In this document: positions 6,824 through 9,212 of the stretch, piece after piece
Layout: every line of letters begins with the position of its first letter
Position numbering within the stretch: position 1 is the stretch's first letter
Assembly: GCA_937922175.1 (NCBI GenBank)
Contig: CAKZUU010000361.1
Coordinates: forward strand, 1 to 9,212
Reading direction: 5' to 3'
DNA: 9,212 bases
Source of the DNA: an uncultured Gemmataceae bacterium
GTDB lineage: Bacteria > Planctomycetota > Planctomycetia > Gemmatales > Gemmataceae
Program-made: the position numbers and the translations under genes
The notes under the pieces: generated by a model
Told to the model about the DNA's origin: nothing
What the model saw: only the letters and a program-made list of their open reading frames with translations
Databases searched by the model: none

Positions 6824-7811
6824 CCCACATATCCTCCACCAGGAACAACTCCTCGACACGGTGATTTTCCACTGAGGCAGGGTCAAACGCGACCGTTGCC
6901 TGGAACATCGGTTCTTCGATGCAACGGAACACACCGAGGCATTCGGGAAAATCGGGAGCGGCCAGTCCCGCTAAAACTTGGGCTTGGGTCGGTCGCGGCG
7001 ATCGTTCATCGTGCCGCGGTATCTCGGGGATCGCATCGCCTTGCCGCCAGGAAATCACGCGGGGCTGCCAATCGTGAAACACCACCGCTTGAGTGCGATC
7101 TTTCCCGAAGATCAACGGTTGATCGTGTTCAAGATACAGCACGTGGTCGGATTTGGTGGTTTTGTCGGTGGCGTACTCGAACACGCCGTCGTTGAAAATC
7201 TTGCAATTTTGCCAGATCTCGACAAAAGCGGTGCCCCGATGGAGGGCTGCCCGACGCAGGGTGTTGCTGAGGTGTTCGCCATCGACATCCACGGTTCGGG
7301 CGACGAAGGTGGCCCCCGCGGCCAGAGCCAACTCCGCCGGGCGGAAGGGCCGTTCTGTGGAACCCTCTGGACTGGTGCGAGTTCGAGTTCCCAATCGCGA
7401 AGTGGGGGAGAATTGCCCCTTACTCAGACCGTGGACTTCGTTGTTGAACAACAAAATTTTGACATCGACATTCCGCCGAATCGTATGAAGCAAGTGATTC
7501 AACCCGTGGCCGCAACCGTCGCCGTCTCCGGTAATGACCCAGACCGACAAATCGGGCCGTGCCGCTTTAATTCCCGTGGCCACGGCCGGCGCTCGACCGG
7601 GGAGCGTGTGAAAGCCGTAGGTGTTGAGGTAGTACGGCAGTCGGCTGGCGCAGCCGATTCCGGAGATGAACACGAAGCGCTCCCGGGGGATGTCCAATCC
7701 GGCCAGCACTTGTTTCAGCTGGGCGAGAATGGCATAGTCGCCGCACGTTGGGCACCACCGCACTTCCTGATCGGTATCGAAGTCGCTGGCACTCAGACGC
7801 CCTGTCAACAC
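6810..7811 (-). CDS. korB: 2-oxoacid:ferredoxin oxidoreductase beta subunit
   Basis: The 333-residue product is the TPP- and iron-sulfur-binding beta subunit, and its length fits the family. With KorA it catalyses 2-oxoacid + CoA + oxidised ferredoxin to acyl-CoA + CO2 + reduced ferredoxin in the cytoplasm. The 2-oxoglutarate type is most likely, from resemblance to bacterial KorB. The four cysteines expected to hold the 4Fe-4S cluster are present: C20 and C23 (RWCPTCGDYAIL), C54 (GIGCASRLPYYLNTYGF) and C203 (IWQNCKIFNDG). The first pair reads CPTC where CPGC is usual. The TPP/Mg site is GDGDGCGHGLNH at 95-106 with NNEVHGLSKGQFSPTS at 123-138. It lies 26 bases after korA. The start is GTG 7811 or TTG 7808; GGGAGG (7815-7820) is three bases from the first and six from the second, so TTG 7808 may be the true start. 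The 3' end overlaps the M16 gene by 14 bases. Confidence 0.95.
   Translation of the reverse strand: MLTGRLSASDFDTDQEVRWCPTCGDYAILAQLKQVLAGLDIPRERFVFISGIGCASRLPYYLNTYGFHTLPGRAPAVATGIKAARPDLSVWVITGDGDGCGHGLNHLLHTIRRNVDVKILLFNNEVHGLSKGQFSPTSRLGTRTRTSPEGSTERPFRPAELALAAGATFVARTVDVDGEHLSNTLRRAALHRGTAFVEIWQNCKIFNDGVFEYATDKTTKSDHVLYLEHDQPLIFGKDRTQAVVFHDWQPRVISWRQGDAIPEIPRHDERSPRPTQAQVLAGLAAPDFPECLGVFRCIEEPMFQATVAFDPASVENHRVEELFLVEDMWDVDP
6833..6837 (-). promoter_or_regulatory. Ribosome binding site for the M16 gene inside korB
   Basis: GGAGG on the - strand lies nine bases before ATG 6823, within the final codons of korB. It supports the overlapping start and suggests translational coupling to korB. 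Confidence 0.65.
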
Positions 7812-7814
7812 TCT

Positions 7815-7820
7815 CCTCCC
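7815..7820 (-). promoter_or_regulatory. Ribosome binding site for korB
   Basis: GGGAGG lies in the 26-base gap between korA and korB. Its spacing is short (three bases) to GTG 7811 and normal (six bases) to TTG 7808, so the start choice remains open by one codon. Confidence 0.65.
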
Positions 7821-7837
7821 GCGCTGGTCGCCTTCAA

Positions 7838-9212
7838 TCAGTCGTCGGGTCCAATCGCTTTCTCATTCAAGATACGGACGATCGCATCCTCGATCTCGGC
7901 GGCCAGAAACGGCCGACCTTGCATCTTCCACAACCCATCGGCGTGAATCGGAAAGCGAGACCGCAACGACGACAGCATCTGCCCTCGATTCATTTCCGGG
8001 ACGAGGATGCGAGAGAACCGGCGGAGAACGTCGCCGGTGTTCGCCGGTAACGGGTTGAGATACCGCAAATGGGCATGCGCAACCGCCCAACCGCGCCGCT
8101 GGGCCCGATGAACGGCAGCGGCAATGGCTCCAAACGTGCTTCCCCAGCCTAAGACCAGCAGATCTCCTCGGTCGGGTCCGGTGACGGTCAACTCGGGAAT
8201 GTCATCGGCGATCCGTTGGATTTTCGCGGCTCGCCAACTCACCATTTGCTCGTGATTGAGCGGATCGTAGCTTACCGCACCGCTGACGTCCTTTTCCAGC
8301 CCGCCGACGCGATGTTCGCAACCGGGAGTCCCTGGACAGGCCCACGGACGAGCGCCCCAACGATTCCGGGCATACGGAAGAAACGGTTGGTCTCCCGCGA
8401 CCGCATCGATCTCGGTCGCTGGCAATTCCTCACGAGACGGGACGCGCCAGGGCTCATATCCCGCGAGCAAAAGAACGTCGGTCAGGATCACCACGGGTGT
8501 CATGAATTTGCAGGCGAGGCGAACCGCTTCGACAGCCAGGGCGAAGCCATCGCTGGGAGAACAGGGGGCCAAAACGGGCAGAGGCGCTTCGCCATTGCGA
8601 CCCCCTAGCGCCAGGAGCAAATCGCTTTGTTCGGTCTTGGTGGGCAAGCCGATGCAGGGTCCCCCCCGTTGCACATCGACGACGACCAGAGGCAACTCGG
8701 TCATGACGGCCAGCGCGACGACTTCGGACATCAAGGTCAGCCCCGGCCCGCTGGTCGCGGTGGCAGCGACAGCACCCCCGAAGGCCGCCCCCAACGCCAT
8801 CGATGAGGCGGCGCTCTCGTCTTCTGCTTGGATCATGCGGCAATCGGGGCTGGGAGATTCGACGAGGTGTTGTAACAGTTCGCTGGCCGGGGTCATGGGG
8901 GTCCCGACGAAGACCATCGGCTTGCCCGCCTGTCGCGCTGCCGTCCGCAGACCCAGGGTGAGGGCTTCCGCTCCGCCGAGATGCCGATATTTTCCGGGTG
9001 GTAGTTGAGCTTTGCCGACGCTGAAGCGCACGGGCCAACCGGCTTGTTCGGCAAATTTGTAACCCGCTTTGAGGGCTCGGCGATTTCCCTCGGCCAGGGC
9101 GACATTCGTGTTGAAGCGTTGCTCGATCCAACGCGAGACGGGTTCCAGGTTGCGGTCGAACAACCAGCAGACCAAACCCAAGGCGAAGAAATTGCGACAT
9201 CGAGCGACCTCT
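7838..9212 (-). CDS. korA: 2-oxoacid:ferredoxin oxidoreductase gamma-alpha fusion subunit (5' end outside window)
   Basis: The frame is open through the right edge, so only the last 457 codons are present. Bacterial KorA of the fused type starts with a gamma domain of about 200 residues, and its end is visible here (RNFFALGLVCWLFDRNLEP, then ALKAGYKFAE). Numbering from TTG 9181, the alpha part begins near 68 with GGAEALTLGL. It holds GTPMTPASELL at 93-103 in place of the usual GYPITPxS; QAEDESAASSMALGAAF at 118-134; TSGPGLTLMSEVVALAVM at 143-160; and QRGGPCIGLPTKTEQSDLL at 171-189. Later come GTPGCEHRVGGLEKD at 284-298, then GWGSTFGAI and RYLNPLP. These identify the subunit that pairs with KorB across the TPP site and passes electrons to ferredoxin. 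Odd features are CIG for the usual STG (C176, I177), C282 and C288 (a CX5C), and T94 for Tyr. A start at TTG 9181 would split the gamma domain, so it is not the true start. Confidence 0.95.
   Translation of the reverse strand, partial: EVARCRNFFALGLVCWLFDRNLEPVSRWIEQRFNTNVALAEGNRRALKAGYKFAEQAGWPVRFSVGKAQLPPGKYRHLGGAEALTLGLRTAARQAGKPMVFVGTPMTPASELLQHLVESPSPDCRMIQAEDESAASSMALGAAFGGAVAATATSGPGLTLMSEVVALAVMTELPLVVVDVQRGGPCIGLPTKTEQSDLLLALGGRNGEAPLPVLAPCSPSDGFALAVEAVRLACKFMTPVVILTDVLLLAGYEPWRVPSREELPATEIDAVAGDQPFLPYARNRWGARPWACPGTPGCEHRVGGLEKDVSGAVSYDPLNHEQMVSWRAAKIQRIADDIPELTVTGPDRGDLLVLGWGSTFGAIAAAVHRAQRRGWAVAHAHLRYLNPLPANTGDVLRRFSRILVPEMNRGQMLSSLRSRFPIHADGLWKMQGRPFLAAEIEDAIVRILNEKAIGPDD

Noticed and set aside
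6824..6934. 37-codon upstream extension of the M16 gene
   Set aside because: It lies fully inside korB, is rich in Cys, Arg and Ser without a domain, and would displace the secretion signal that begins at ATG 6823.
6978..7946. 322-codon open frame on the + strand opposite korB and the end of korA
   Set aside because: It is the antisense shadow of strongly motif-supported korB and korA. Its translation shows no recognisable domain, and long antisense frames are expected in high-GC coding DNA.
1..9212. Search for tRNA, rRNA, riboswitch, CRISPR array, insertion sequence or defence system
   Set aside because: None of their signatures was seen. Nearly the whole window is taken up by eight conserved-type genes, and no terminal inverted repeats, spaced repeats or transposase motifs were found.

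Overview
The window is dense, high-GC bacterial DNA (about 60 % by eye) with eight genes and no gene-free stretch longer than about 110 bases. The content suggests a member of the Planctomycetota, perhaps a Gemmata-like lineage. The clues are a membrane-anchored DUF1573-type protein, a Tat-type exported sugar phosphate isomerase/epimerase-like TIM-barrel protein, and a gamma-alpha fused 2-oxoacid:ferredoxin oxidoreductase beside a two-domain M16 peptidase. This placement is an inference from gene content; no search was run.

Layout. On the + strand at the left edge lies the 3' end of a nucleotidyltransferase, probably mannose-1-phosphate guanylyltransferase (to 199). It overlaps ruvX, the YqgF-type Holliday junction resolvase (196-621). 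Everything else is on the - strand. Read in transcription order from the right edge these are: korA, 2-oxoacid:ferredoxin oxidoreductase gamma/alpha subunit, 5' end cut by the window edge (9212 to 7838); korB, the TPP/4Fe-4S beta subunit (7811 to 6810); a double-domain M16 zinc peptidase with an export signal (6823 to 4010); a membrane-anchored DUF1573-like protein (3946 to 2588); a Tat-signal TIM-barrel protein (2480 to 1575); and an ABC-3 metal transporter permease (1529 to 609). The permease converges on ruvX with a 13-base overlap of coding ends.

How the genes work together. korA and korB form one enzyme, which interconverts a 2-oxoacid (probably 2-oxoglutarate) plus CoA with acyl-CoA and CO2 using ferredoxin. 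The M16 gene starts inside the last codons of korB, so its translation is probably coupled to the oxidoreductase genes. The next three genes follow with gaps of 63, 107 and 45 bases. They could be one long transcript or several, and no convincing promoter or U-tract terminator was found between them. Three of these products (M16, DUF1573-like, TIM barrel) carry an export signal or membrane anchor, and the permease is an integral membrane protein.

No mobile element, CRISPR array, tRNA, rRNA or defence system was seen. The region looks like ordinary chromosomal backbone. The points most worth a second look are the korB/M16 coupling, unexpected cysteines and other substitutions at normally conserved KorA positions, a lone transporter permease without visible partners, and small perfect inverted repeats at gene ends.
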